NCBI RefSeq assembly: GCF_003224335.1
Contig: NZ_QKLF01000001.1
Location: 434,001-498,000 of the forward strand
Length of the DNA stretch: 64,000 nucleotides
DNA from: Curtobacterium sp. MCJR17_055
GTDB lineage: Bacteria; Actinomycetota; Actinomycetes; Actinomycetales; Microbacteriaceae
Direction: 5' to 3'
Position numbers and translations under genes: made by a program. This document shows, piece by piece, positions 41,072 to 49,947 of the stretch; within the stretch, counting starts at the first letter, position 1, and each line of letters opens with the position of its first letter. The notes below the pieces were generated by a model. The model was not told where the DNA came from. It did no database searches and worked only from the letters and a program-made list of their open reading frames with translations.

Positions 41072-41880
41072 CGCGCACCTCCGCGTCGGCCGGCGTCGAG
41101 GGCGTCATGCAGCGTCCGGGCACTGCCGACGAGCCGCTGCGTGTACGGGTGGGTGGGTGCGGCGATGACGTCCCGGACGGGTCCCTGCTCGACGGCACGA
41201 CCGTGTTCGAGCACGAGCACCCGGTCCACGGTCCGTGCGACCACCGGCAGGTCGTGGCTGATGAACAGCAGCCCCATCCCCCGCTCGGTCACGGCGCGGT
41301 CGAGGAGGTCGAGCACCTGCGCCTGCACCGTGACGTCGAGCGCCGTGGTCGGCTCGTCCGCGATGAGGACCCGCGGCCGGCACGCGAGTGCCATCGCGAT
41401 GGCGACGCGCTGCCGCTGACCGCCGGACAGCTCCCACGGGAACGACCCGGCGACGCGCTCCGGATCGGCGAGGGCGACGTCGGCGATCGCCTCGCGCACC
41501 GCGGCGCGCAGGGCCTCCCCGCGGAGTCCGCGGTGCCGCCGGAGCGGCTCGGCGATCTGGTCGCCGGCGCGCATGAGCGGGTCGAGGGCGGTCATCGGCT
41601 CCTGGAAGACGGGGGCGACGATCGAACCGCGGACGTCGCGCAGGCTGCGCTCGCGTGCGCCGATGACCTCGACGTCACCGACGCGGACCGAGCCGGTGGC
41701 GGTCAGCCCCGTCGGCAGCAACCCCATGACCGCGAGCGCGGTGAGCGACTTGCCGCTGCCGGACTCACCGACGATGCCGAGGCGGTCGCCGACGTCCACG
41801 GAGAACGAGACGCCGTCGACGAGCGGGGTGCCGTCAGCGGTGGTGATGCGGAGGTCGGTGACCTCGATGGCGGACGTCAT
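41068..41880 (-). CDS. Peptide-type ABC importer ATPase (OppD/DppD-like)
   Basis: 270 residues with Walker A GESGSGKSL, FQEPMTALDPLM, signature SGGQRQRVAIAMA, Walker B VLIADEPTTALD and switch His in ISHDL. The combination QEPMTALDP is characteristic of the D-type ATPase of Opp/Dpp importers. The ATG overlaps the stop of the permease gene upstream (ATGA at 41877-41880). It is shorter than typical OppD (about 330) because it lacks the usual C-terminal oligopeptide/iron-cluster extension. Confidence 0.92.
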   Translation of the reverse strand: MTSAIEVTDLRITTADGTPLVDGVSFSVDVGDRLGIVGESGSGKSLTALAVMGLLPTGLTATGSVRVGDVEVIGARERSLRDVRGSIVAPVFQEPMTALDPLMRAGDQIAEPLRRHRGLRGEALRAAVREAIADVALADPERVAGSFPWELSGGQRQRVAIAMALACRPRVLIADEPTTALDVTVQAQVLDLLDRAVTERGMGLLFISHDLPVVARTVDRVLVLEHGRAVEQGPVRDVIAAPTHPYTQRLVGSARTLHDALDAGRRGGAR

Positions 41881-42812
41881 GCGGGCCTCCCGTCCGGGTC
41901 GTCGGTGGCGGACGCGACCGGTCCGATGGCGGTGCCGACGCCGTCACCGGCGACCGGCGCACCGGCCGGGAGGCCCGGGGCGGCACCGCGCGCGGCTCGC
42001 CGTCCGCGACGGGTCGGGTCCGCGACGTCACGGAGCCCGTCCGCCAGCAGGTTCGCACCGATGACGAGGACGACGAGCGCGAGGCCCGGCGCGAGGACGC
42101 CGGCGGGTGCCTCGAACGCGGTCTGTTGGGCGTCCTGGAGCATCCGCCCCCAGGACGCGTTCGGCGGCGGCGCACCGAGGCCCAGGTACGACAGGCTCGC
42201 CTCGGCGAGGACCGCGAGCCCGAACTGCAGCGCGAGGTTGACCGCGAGGGTCGGCCAGATGTTCGGGAGCACGTGCTGGGTGACGATCCGCGGCCAGGTC
42301 GTGCCGGAGGTCCGCGCCGCGGTGACGTAGTCATGGCGGAGCACCCGTCGGGCCAGGATCCGGACGAGCCGGGCGACGACGGCGGCCATGACGAGGCCGA
42401 TGGCGACGATCGCGGTCCCGAGCGACGCACCGCGCGCAGCGACGAGCAGCATCGCGACGAGCAGCGTCGGGAAGGCGATCACGATGTCGAGCACGGCGGA
42501 GAGCGTGTCGTCGAGCCAGGGCCGGGCGAAGGCCGCGGCCAGCCCGATGGCGGTGCCGAGGACACCACCGACCAGGACGGCGCCGAGGCCGGTCGCGAGC
42601 GCGATGCGGGCGCCGATGAGGAGCTGCGTCGCGAGGTCACGCCCGAGCGTGTCGGTGCCGAGCCAGTGCGCGGCTCCCGGCGGGGTGAGTCGGCCGCCCG
42701 AGGTGTCGTAGAGCGAGTACGGCAGCCAGACGAGCGAGACGACCGCGGCGACGACGACCAGACCGACGAGCACGATGCCCGTGGTCAGGGACACCGACCG
42801 GCGGGCGCTCAT
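41877..42812 (-). CDS. Peptide-type ABC importer permease (DppC-like)
   Basis: 311 residues with about six membrane segments. The N-terminal periplasmic segment LTPPGAAHWLGTDTLGRDLA is the DppC hallmark (HPLGTDxxGRD). The EAA region is at RVLRHDYVTAARTSGTTWPR. A tail of about 35 residues rich in Pro, Gly and Ala follows the last segment. It overlaps both neighbouring genes by four bases. Confidence 0.92.
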   Translation of the reverse strand: MSARRSVSLTTGIVLVGLVVVAAVVSLVWLPYSLYDTSGGRLTPPGAAHWLGTDTLGRDLATQLLIGARIALATGLGAVLVGGVLGTAIGLAAAFARPWLDDTLSAVLDIVIAFPTLLVAMLLVAARGASLGTAIVAIGLVMAAVVARLVRILARRVLRHDYVTAARTSGTTWPRIVTQHVLPNIWPTLAVNLALQFGLAVLAEASLSYLGLGAPPPNASWGRMLQDAQQTAFEAPAGVLAPGLALVVLVIGANLLADGLRDVADPTRRGRRAARGAAPGLPAGAPVAGDGVGTAIGPVASATDDPDGRPA

Positions 42813-43771
42813 CGGTTCCCCGAGACGCTCGTGCGCAGGCGCGGGTCGACGATGCGCTGCACGACGTCGGCGACGAAGCCGATGACGAGCACCGCGACGG
42901 TGGAGACGAGCAGGACGCCCTGGATGCTCGGGTAATCGTGCTGCTCGATGCCGGTGATGAGCATGCTGCCGAGGCCGGGCAGGGCGAAGACACTCTCGAC
43001 GACGACCGCGCCGAGGAAGGTCGACGCGAGTTCGATGCCGAGCACCGCGATCACCGGGACGACCGCCGACCGGACGCCGTGCCGGAGGAACGCCGAGGCG
43101 GTCGACGCGCCGAGTGCCCGAGCCGTGCGGATGTGGTCGGCACCGAGGACGTCGAGCACAGCGCTCCGCACGTACCGGGCGATCGAGGCCGTCATCACGA
43201 CCGCGACGGTGATGATCGGCAGCGCGAGGGACTCCAGCGCGTCGCCCGGGTACGTCCAGTCGTCACGCGGGAAGCCGCTCGACGGCAGCAGACCCCACTG
43301 CAGCGACACCACCTGCACGAGCAGGATGCCGATCCAGAACACCGGGACCGCGATGCCGAGCTGCGTCACCCCGGAGAGCAGCACGCCGTACCAGCGGTCG
43401 GCACGGGCAGCGGCGACGAACCCGACGACGCAGGCCACGACGACGGCGATGCCGAACGCGATGAGGGTGAGCGGCACGGTGACGACCAGGCGCTGGGCGA
43501 GGTCGGGTAGCACCGGGAGCCCGCTCGTGAACGACGTGCCGAGGTCGAGGTGCAGCATCTGGCCGATCCACTGCACGAACTGCTGCGCCAGCGGGAGGTC
43601 GGAGCCGACCTCCCGCCGGGCCGCCGCGATCTGGTCCGGCGTCGCGTTCGCGGCGAGGAGCGCGTTGGCCGGGTCGCCGGGCAGGATCCGCAGGAGCGCG
43701 AACACCACCACCAGGGCGACCGCGAGCGAGAGCACGAGGATGCCGAGGCGGCGGAGGACGTACGCGGTCAT
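42809..43771 (-). CDS. Peptide-type ABC importer permease (DppB-like)
   Basis: 320 residues with six membrane segments, starting MTAYVLRRLGILVLSLAVAL. DppB features include the extracellular segment after the first helix (ILPGDPANALLAANATPDQI), ARYVRSAVLDVLGADHIRTA in the EAA loop, and the end VQRIVDPRLR. The start lies 33 bases after the binding-protein gene stop. It pairs with the DppC-like permease at 41877. Confidence 0.93.
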   Translation of the reverse strand: MTAYVLRRLGILVLSLAVALVVVFALLRILPGDPANALLAANATPDQIAAARREVGSDLPLAQQFVQWIGQMLHLDLGTSFTSGLPVLPDLAQRLVVTVPLTLIAFGIAVVVACVVGFVAAARADRWYGVLLSGVTQLGIAVPVFWIGILLVQVVSLQWGLLPSSGFPRDDWTYPGDALESLALPIITVAVVMTASIARYVRSAVLDVLGADHIRTARALGASTASAFLRHGVRSAVVPVIAVLGIELASTFLGAVVVESVFALPGLGSMLITGIEQHDYPSIQGVLLVSTVAVLVIGFVADVVQRIVDPRLRTSVSGNR

Positions 43772-43804
43772 GCGGGGGTGCGGATCCTGCCTGGTCGGTC
43801 GGTA

Positions 43805-45307
43805 CTAGGAGACGGCGATGTCGGAGACGGGGAACTGCGAGTTCAGCCCGTTCTTCCAGTATCCCGTGACGTCCTTGTCCGACACGACGATCTGCGGGTA
43901 CAGGTACAGCCACGCGCTCGCGGCGTCCCGCACGATCTGCTCGTTCGCCTTCCGGAGCAGGTCCGTCTGCTGGTCCTCGGACGGAGCCTGCTCGGCGTCC
44001 GTGATGTCCTTCTGGACCGCCTTGTTGTCGTACCCGAAGTAGAAGTCCGGGTTGCCGTAGAAGACGACGTCGCGGTCGTTGACGTGCTCCTGCAGCGTCG
44101 CCTCGAAGTCGTGCTGCTGGTACACCTTCGTGTACCACTCGTCGGCGCTGATCGTGTTGATGTCGACGGTCACGCCGACCTTCTTCAGCGCGCTCTGCAG
44201 GTACTGCGCGACGGCCGGGTGCGGGTCGTACGACGGGGTGTCGAGCGTGAAGGAGAACCCGTCGGCGTGGCCCGACTCGGCGAGCAGGTCCTTCGCCTTG
44301 GCGGGGTCGTACGCGTTGACGCTCGTCAGGTCCTCGTACCAGGGGTCGGTCGGCGGCACCATCGAGCCGTTCACGGTGCCGTAGTCGCCCCAGATCGCCT
44401 TCAGCAGGGCCTTCCGGTCGATGGCCGCCGAGATCGCCTGGCGGAGCTTCACGTCGGTGAAGGGGCCCTCCGCGTCGTTGAACGCCAGGAGTTCCTTGGT
44501 CGTGGAGTCGCCCTCGCTGACCGTGTACTTCGACTCGTCCGCGGTGAACCGGGACAGGGCGTCGGGTGACTGGATGCTCGTGATGACGTCGACCTGACCG
44601 CTGGCGAGCGCGTTCGACAGCGTGGAGGCGCTGGTGAAGTAGTCGAACTCGACCCCGCCGTTCGCGGGCTTCTCACCCCAGTAGTCGGCGAAGGGCTCGA
44701 GCGTGATCGACGAGCCGCGCTTCCAGGTGTCGAGCGTGTACGGCCCGGTGCCGTCCTCCTCGGTCTTGAGCTTCGTCTCCCCCGCGGGGACGATCCAGAC
44801 GTAGGACAGGTTGTAGACGAACGAGATCGACCGCTGCGACAGGTGCACCACGACGGTCTCGTCGTCGGGGGTCTCGATCGACTCCACGACGGCCAGGCTC
44901 GACTTGCGGGAGGACTGCGAGTCCTCGGCGGTGACGCGCTCGATGGAGCTCTTCACGTCGGCGCTGGTGAGCTCGGCGCCACTGTGGAACTGCACGCCCT
45001 TCCGGAGCGTGAACGTGTACGTGAGCCCGTCCGAGGACGTGTCGTACGACTTCGCGAGCAGCGGCGTCACCTTGCCGTCGTCCCCGAGGCGGAACAGCCC
45101 CTCGTAGACGTTGTCCTGGAACGCCTCGTTGACGCCCTGGCCGCCGCCGTCGACGTTCGACAGGTTCGTCGGCTCGTAGAGCGAGCCGATCGCCACGGTG
45201 GCGTTCCCGCCCGACGACGATCCGCCGCCGCCGGAGGACGAGCAGCCGGCGAGGGCGAGGCTGAGGGCGATGCCGGACGCGGCGAGCGCGACGATTCGGG
45301 TCTTCAC
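43805..45307 (-). CDS. Family 5 extracellular solute-binding lipoprotein
   Basis: 500 residues from the GTG at 45307, with AGGAG upstream. The signal sequence VKTRIVALAASGIALSLALA ends in the lipobox LAGC, followed by a Ser/Gly-rich spacer. The body is SBP_bac_5: YTFTLRKGVQFHSGAELTSA, then the DVKSSIERV segment that marks the family. It delivers substrate to the permeases at 42809 and 41877. Ligands of this family include peptides, sugars and nickel; nothing here distinguishes them. Confidence 0.93.
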   Translation of the reverse strand: MKTRIVALAASGIALSLALAGCSSSGGGGSSSGGNATVAIGSLYEPTNLSNVDGGGQGVNEAFQDNVYEGLFRLGDDGKVTPLLAKSYDTSSDGLTYTFTLRKGVQFHSGAELTSADVKSSIERVTAEDSQSSRKSSLAVVESIETPDDETVVVHLSQRSISFVYNLSYVWIVPAGETKLKTEEDGTGPYTLDTWKRGSSITLEPFADYWGEKPANGGVEFDYFTSASTLSNALASGQVDVITSIQSPDALSRFTADESKYTVSEGDSTTKELLAFNDAEGPFTDVKLRQAISAAIDRKALLKAIWGDYGTVNGSMVPPTDPWYEDLTSVNAYDPAKAKDLLAESGHADGFSFTLDTPSYDPHPAVAQYLQSALKKVGVTVDINTISADEWYTKVYQQHDFEATLQEHVNDRDVVFYGNPDFYFGYDNKAVQKDITDAEQAPSEDQQTDLLRKANEQIVRDAASAWLYLYPQIVVSDKDVTGYWKNGLNSQFPVSDIAVS

Positions 45308-45377
45308 GGGACTCCTGGTGCTTCGGGGGGTGTGTGGAGGCAGGGTGTGGCTGTGCGGCCGACGGCCGCGGGACGCG

Positions 45378-46118
45378 TCAGGCGCGGTGTGCGACGTGGC
45401 GCTCGCCCGCGTGGACGGGCACGTGCAGTCGGTTCTGGAACGGCGGGAGCGGGCAGTTGTACTGGTCGCTGAACCCGCACGGCGGTACGAACGCCTGGTT
45501 GAAGTCGAGGACGACGTCGGACTCCTCGCCCGTCGAGGACCCCGCCGGGCGCTCGACGAACAGGAAGCGGCCGGTGCCGTAGGTGCGCTCGGACTCGTCG
45601 GTGCTGCGGTTCGTCGGGTCGCCGAAGACGAGCAGCAGGGTGCCGTCGTCGTCGAAGGCGCTGAGCGTGTACTCGCGGTCGCCGATCGACGCCGTGATGT
45701 CCCCGGGGACGACGAGGTCACGGGTCGCACCGGCGGCGTCGCGGAGGTGCTCGTACGGGATCGTCCGGCCGGGCTCGGCGGGCGTGAAGTGCGCGGTGAT
45801 CCGCCATGAGGGGTCGTACGGGAACACCGGGGTGTCGACGTAGGAGCGGATCGCCGGGGACTCGGCGTCCCACAGGCGGTAGCCGTGCTGCGGCTCGCCG
45901 GTGTCCAGGTCGGTCCGACGCACACGGGTCGCGGTGACCGTCGCCGGCTGGTCGGCGAGCGCCGCCTCGAGGTCGGGCTCCTGGCCGATCGGGAGCCACT
46001 CGGTGCGGATCAGCGCCAGGTCGCCCTGCGCGCCGGTGACCCGCTCGCGGCGGGCTGCGCGCCAGGCGTCCCAGGAGGCGGGGGCGTCGTGCGTCGTGTC
46101 GGGGTCGGTGATGCTCAT
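45378..46118 (-). CDS. DUF1684 domain protein
   Basis: 246 residues from the ATG at 46118; the frame is open another 25 residues upstream. Signature segments are SWDAWRAARRERVTGAQGDL near the start and DFNQAFVPPCGFSDQYNCPL with PPFQNRLHVPVHAGE at the end, which define DUF1684. The paired Cys/Asn/Pro motif at the end is strongly conserved in this family, whose activity is unknown. The gene precedes the binding protein of the peptide-type importer by 70 bases and is probably in the same operon. Confidence 0.88.
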   Translation of the reverse strand: MSITDPDTTHDAPASWDAWRAARRERVTGAQGDLALIRTEWLPIGQEPDLEAALADQPATVTATRVRRTDLDTGEPQHGYRLWDAESPAIRSYVDTPVFPYDPSWRITAHFTPAEPGRTIPYEHLRDAAGATRDLVVPGDITASIGDREYTLSAFDDDGTLLLVFGDPTNRSTDESERTYGTGRFLFVERPAGSSTGEESDVVLDFNQAFVPPCGFSDQYNCPLPPFQNRLHVPVHAGERHVAHRA

Positions 46119-46388
46119 CGGGGACGAGAATCGCAGAGTGGCGTTCGGTATTCCCATGCGGTCGTCACACGGGGCAACACTGCACGTCGTCACGTCGACG
46201 GAACGGGGAGGACGGGGACCACGCGTCCCAGTACCGCCCCGACCGCTCGGTGCGTAGAATATCAGGGTGGGGGCCCTTCCGCGTCGGAGACCCGAGCGGG
46301 ATCCGCACCCGCATCACCGCCGTGGGGAGGCAGCGTCCGGGGCGGCCGGCTGGAGTTCCACGGGCTCAGCCCGCGGCGCCTCCCGGCG

Positions 46389-47078
46389 TCAGGACGTCCG
46401 GCCCCGAGGTCCGCCGGTGACGACCTCGGCGGTCGAACGGATCGCGTCGGCGATCGGGCGGACCCCGTGCGCCAACTCGACGCTGTCGAGTTCGCCGCGG
46501 GCGAGCATGGTCCGCACCACCGAGACACACATCGCGACGAGCACCGGCGCGACGACGGCGCTGCTCTCCGCGGTCGACCCGCGGCGGAGGAGGAGGTCGG
46601 TGACGGACACGGCTGCGGTCCGCACGGACGCCTTCCAGAACGGCCGGAACTCGTCGAGGAGCTCCGGGAACCGGACGAACACCTCGCGACGCAGGTCCGT
46701 GTTCGTGCTGTCGACCTGACGGCCGAGGACGGCGACGACGATGGCCACCACGGCGTCGACGACGTCGGCGGGGAGCTGGTCCAACTCGTCCGCGGTCAGC
46801 GCACGCGCTGTCCCTGGGATCACCCCGGCGATCGCCGCTTCCTTGTTCGGGAAGTAGTTGAAGAACGACCGTGGCGAGATGTCGGCCTCACGCGCGATGG
46901 CGTCGATCGTCAGACCGTCGATGCCGGCGTCGAGGCTCCCGACACGCGCTGCCAGGATGATCCGACGGCGCGTCTCCTCCCGCTTGCGTTCACGCAGTCC
47001 GACCGGCGCCGGGGCCGGTTCGCCGTCCAGCGCAGCGGCCTCCCCCACCGTTCCGTCTCCTTCACCGCGGGGGGTCAC
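46389..47078 (-). CDS. TetR family transcriptional regulator
   Basis: 229 residues from a GTG at 47078 that overlaps the MarR stop (GTGA). After a 25-residue low-complexity leader, the HTH is at about 32-75 (IDAIAREADISPRSFFNYFP then NKEAAIAG). The C-terminal domain is helical. It is the third gene of the operon exporter-MarR-TetR, so two regulators follow one exporter. It resembles the TetR at 22578, which also sits beside a DHA2 exporter. Confidence 0.9.
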   Translation of the reverse strand: MTPRGEGDGTVGEAAALDGEPAPAPVGLRERKREETRRRIILAARVGSLDAGIDGLTIDAIAREADISPRSFFNYFPNKEAAIAGVIPGTARALTADELDQLPADVVDAVVAIVVAVLGRQVDSTNTDLRREVFVRFPELLDEFRPFWKASVRTAAVSVTDLLLRRGSTAESSAVVAPVLVAMCVSVVRTMLARGELDSVELAHGVRPIADAIRSTAEVVTGGPRGRTS

Positions 47079-47545
47079 GACAGCGCAGCGAGCAGTCGTG
47101 CGAGGTCCTCGAGATCCGTGCGCGGCCAGGTCACGAGCCGCTCGCGGAAGGCTGAGCGGGCACTGGCCCGGATGCGCTGGACCCGCTCGACGGCGTCGGG
47201 CGTGGCACGGACGACGACCGCACGGCGATCGACCGCGTGGCGTTCCCGCGTGACGAACCCGAGCGCCTCGAGCGCGCTGAGTTGACGACTGAGGGCGGTC
47301 TTGTCGTACCCGAGCGCCTCCGCGAGTTCGCCCGCTCCGGTGCTGCCGTTGACCACGACCTCGAGGAGGACCCGGTAGCCGGCCGGCTGCAGCTCCATCT
47401 GAGCGGCCTGCTCGCGCATCGTGCGCCGGGTCGAGCCGGCCAACGCCAGGAACTGCCGTTCGACGCCGGCGATCGCGCGTTCGGTCGCGTCGAGCGCCAG
47501 GTCCTCGGCGGACGTCCGCAGGGGGTTCGTGGCCGCGTCGGTCAT
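47075..47545 (-). CDS. MarR family transcriptional regulator
   Basis: About 156 residues from the ATG at 47545; a GTG at 47563 would add six residues and overlap the exporter gene. The winged helix lies around residues 65-115 (TGAGELAEALGYDKTALSRQ followed by LSALEALGFVTRE). The wing DRRAVVVRATPDA fits the family. The gene lies directly downstream of the exporter and overlaps the TetR gene. The duplicated TTGATTG-N6-GTCAAC elements at the exporter promoter have a MarR-like size and symmetry and could be its binding sites. Confidence 0.9.
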   Translation of the reverse strand: MTDAATNPLRTSAEDLALDATERAIAGVERQFLALAGSTRRTMREQAAQMELQPAGYRVLLEVVVNGSTGAGELAEALGYDKTALSRQLSALEALGFVTRERHAVDRRAVVVRATPDAVERVQRIRASARSAFRERLVTWPRTDLEDLARLLAALS

Positions 47546-47549
47546 CACA

Positions 47550-49259
47550 TCAGTGTCGGGCACGCCGCTCGCCGCCGTCCTGGGAGTCCGCCGACTGGAT
47601 CGTCGGGTTGGACCCGGTCACGGTGCCGACCCCGGCGAAGTCCTCGGCAGCACCGGCGACCGGTCCAGCGTCGGTCGAGCGCTCGGCGACGGTCTTCGTG
47701 GTGAGCGGCACGTTCGGCATGAAGGCGATCGCCAGGACGAGCAGGACCGCGATAGGGGCGGCGATGAGGAAGATCTCGGCGACGCCCTGGCCGTACGCCG
47801 ACTCGATGATCTGGCGTACGCCCTTCGGGAGCGAGCTGACGGCGGGGATGCTGCCGGACGACAGCTCCTTCGCGACGGCGGCGCCCTTCTCGCCGAGCGC
47901 GGCGATCGCCCTCGTCAGGGCGTCCTGCTTGTCGCTGATGGCGTCCGCCACGCGGGTCCCGAGGACCGTTCCGAGGACCGAGACGCCGATCGCGCCGCCC
48001 AGGGAGCGGAAGAACGCGACGCCGGAGGAGGCAGCGCCGATGTTCCTCGGTTCGGTCGTGTTCTGCACCACCAGGACGAGGTTCTGCATGACGAGTCCGA
48101 CGCCGCTCCCCATGACGAACATGTAGACCGCGACGACGACGTACTGCGTGTCGTACGCGATCGTCCCCATGAGACCGAGTCCGACGACGAGGGCGACCGA
48201 ACCGATGAGCATGATCGGCTTCCACTTGCCTGTCCTGGTCACCAGGGCACCACCGACGGTCGAGGCGATGAGCAGACCGGCGATCATCGGGATCGTCAGC
48301 AAGCCGGACTGCGTCGGGGTGGCACCACGGGCGAGCTGCATGTACTGCGCCAGGTAGACGGTGGCGCCGAACATCGCGATGCCGACGGCGATGGAACCGA
48401 TGACCGCCATCGTGAACGTGCGGCTCCGGAAGAGCGTCATCGGGATGATCGGCTCCTCCGCGCGGAGCTCGATGAACACGGTGGCCGCGAGCAGGACGGC
48501 CGCACCGATCACCATCACGAACGAGGTGGGCGAGACCCAGTCGAAGTTCTTGCCGGCGAGGGTGACCCAGATGAGCAGGAGCGAGACGCCGCCGGCGATG
48601 GTCGCGATGCCGAGGTAGTCGATGGAGACCTTGCGCTCCGGGAGGGTCCGGAGCTTCAGGGTGACCTGCAGCAGGATGATCGCCGCGACCGCGAAGGGCA
48701 CGCCGACGAAGAAGTTCCAGCGCCACCCGAGCGTGTCGGTCAGCAGTCCGCCGAACAGCGGGCCGCCGACGGTGCCGACGGCCATCACCGCGCCGAAGTA
48801 GCCGCCGTACCGGCCGCGCTCACGCGGGCTGATGATGTCGGCCAGGATGATCTGGCTGAGCGCGGTGAGGCCACCGGCGCCGAGACCCTGCACGACTCGG
48901 AACGTGATGAGCGTGCCGGGGTTCTCCGAGAACCCCGCGAGCGCAGAGCCGAGGACGAAGATCACGAGCGAGAGCTGGATGAGCAGCTTGCGGTTGAAGA
49001 GGTCGGCGAGCTTGCCCCAGACCGGCGTCGAGACGGTCGTGGCGAGGAGCGTCGAGGTGACGACCCACGTGTAGGCGCTCTCGCCGCCGCCGAGGTCACC
49101 GATGATCTTCGGCAGGGACGTGCTGACGACGGTCGACGCGAGGATCGCGACGAACATGCCGAGCAGGAGCCCGGAGAGTGCTTCGAGGACCTGTCGGTGG
49201 GACATGGCCGCCGGTTCGGTCGGGTGCAGCTGTGCTGCTGCGGCATCGGGACGGGACAT
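47550..49259 (-). CDS. DHA2 family (14-TM) drug/proton antiporter
   Basis: 569 residues from the ATG at 49259, preceded by GGAG. About 14 hydrophobic segments are seen. Motif A reads GKLADLFNRK, motif C region GLGAGGLTALSQIILADIIS, and the loop TLPERKVSIDYLG is standard for EmrB/QacA-type exporters. The C-terminal 50 residues are hydrophilic and rich in Thr, Gly and Ala. It is the first gene of an operon with MarR and TetR. The promoter upstream has a consensus -35 and two copies of a 19-base element, so regulated expression is very likely. The compounds exported are unknown. Confidence 0.92.
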   Translation of the reverse strand: MSRPDAAAAQLHPTEPAAMSHRQVLEALSGLLLGMFVAILASTVVSTSLPKIIGDLGGGESAYTWVVTSTLLATTVSTPVWGKLADLFNRKLLIQLSLVIFVLGSALAGFSENPGTLITFRVVQGLGAGGLTALSQIILADIISPRERGRYGGYFGAVMAVGTVGGPLFGGLLTDTLGWRWNFFVGVPFAVAAIILLQVTLKLRTLPERKVSIDYLGIATIAGGVSLLLIWVTLAGKNFDWVSPTSFVMVIGAAVLLAATVFIELRAEEPIIPMTLFRSRTFTMAVIGSIAVGIAMFGATVYLAQYMQLARGATPTQSGLLTIPMIAGLLIASTVGGALVTRTGKWKPIMLIGSVALVVGLGLMGTIAYDTQYVVVAVYMFVMGSGVGLVMQNLVLVVQNTTEPRNIGAASSGVAFFRSLGGAIGVSVLGTVLGTRVADAISDKQDALTRAIAALGEKGAAVAKELSSGSIPAVSSLPKGVRQIIESAYGQGVAEIFLIAAPIAVLLVLAIAFMPNVPLTTKTVAERSTDAGPVAGAAEDFAGVGTVTGSNPTIQSADSQDGGERRARH

Positions 49260-49296
49260 CGTGACTCCAGGACGAGGGATGCCGCGCTGCACCCAA

Positions 49297-49315
49297 TTGA
49301 TTGACGACGGTCAAC
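49297..49315. promoter_or_regulatory. Operator candidate, copy 1 (TTGATTG-N6-GTCAAC)
   Basis: TTGATTG and GTCAAC flank six bases. Inside it, TTGAC-N4-GTCAA is a perfect inverted repeat. It lies at the predicted transcription start of the exporter at 47550. Confidence 0.6.
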
Positions 49316-49342
49316 TATCGTTGTTTGATTGCTCGTTGTCAA
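49314..49342 (-). promoter_or_regulatory. Promoter of the exporter-MarR-TetR operon (TTGACA-N17-GATAGT)
   Basis: On the minus strand TTGACA (49342-49337) matches the consensus -35 exactly. GATAGT (49319-49314) follows at a 17-base spacing. The -35 lies inside operator copy 2, and the start site falls in copy 1. Confidence 0.65.
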
Positions 49343-49343
49343 C
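49325..49343. promoter_or_regulatory. Operator candidate, copy 2 (TTGATTG-N6-GTCAAC)
   Basis: The same 13 defined bases as copy 1 with a different 6-base centre, 28 bases away from it in the same orientation. It covers the -35 of the exporter promoter. Confidence 0.6.
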
Positions 49344-49547
49344 CAAGGACCACCGGCGGAGCACACCATCCGCTGCGTCAGCGCCCGCCACGATGTCCGT
49401 GCACAGCTGGACCGACTCCTGCACCAGCGTCCCGGCGCCGGCCCTTTGACCGCCACCCGGCTGCCTGGCAGGCTCTGGGAAGCACACCGAAACGGGACGG
49501 TGTCGATCCGTGTCGACGACGTCAGCGGAGCAACCCGGAGTTCTGAA

Positions 49548-49946
49548 GTGGAACCGACCTACTACCTCTCATCGATGGAAGACGACCGATTCGATTCCGT
49601 GTTCCGGTGCGAGCTGGAGTCGAGAGTCGAACTCCCCAACGGCCACCACGCTCTCGTCGTCAGTTGTGACCCGCCAGCGCTCGGCCAGGACCTCGGCTTT
49701 CCCGAGGGAATCGCTCGACTCCTCCTCTGGAGCCGTTTCGAGGGGGACGACTTGTGGACTTTCCCGACCTTCCCGCAGTTCGTGCAGATCTGTGTCCCCG
49801 ACGTCATCATCCCGACGACTCGCATGCCGACCAGCATCGCGTGGGGCGAGCTCTACGCAACCGAGGCGGACGCGGAGGTGCAGTCGATGACCAAGCGCCC
49901 GCACACGCCGACCCCCTGCGTCGATGACGTGGATCCGGACTTCTGA
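49548..49946 (+). CDS. Unknown protein, first of a tandem paralogous pair
   Basis: 132 residues from the GTG at 49548, with CGGAG eight bases upstream. The frame is open much further upstream but the homology to its neighbour begins here (EPTYYLSSMEDDRFDSVFRC). It matches the next gene along almost its whole length, sharing VELPNGHHALVVSCDPP/IELPNGHHALMVSCDPP, LLLWSRFE, and MPTSIAWGELY/MPASIAWGEIY. It is acidic with no signal or membrane segment. I do not recognise the family. The C-terminus differs between the copies. Tandem copies of small acidic proteins are common among immunity proteins, but no toxin gene is near. Confidence 0.75.
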   Translation: MEPTYYLSSMEDDRFDSVFRCELESRVELPNGHHALVVSCDPPALGQDLGFPEGIARLLLWSRFEGDDLWTFPTFPQFVQICVPDVIIPTTRMPTSIAWGELYATEADAEVQSMTKRPHTPTPCVDDVDPDF

Positions 49947-49947
49947 G

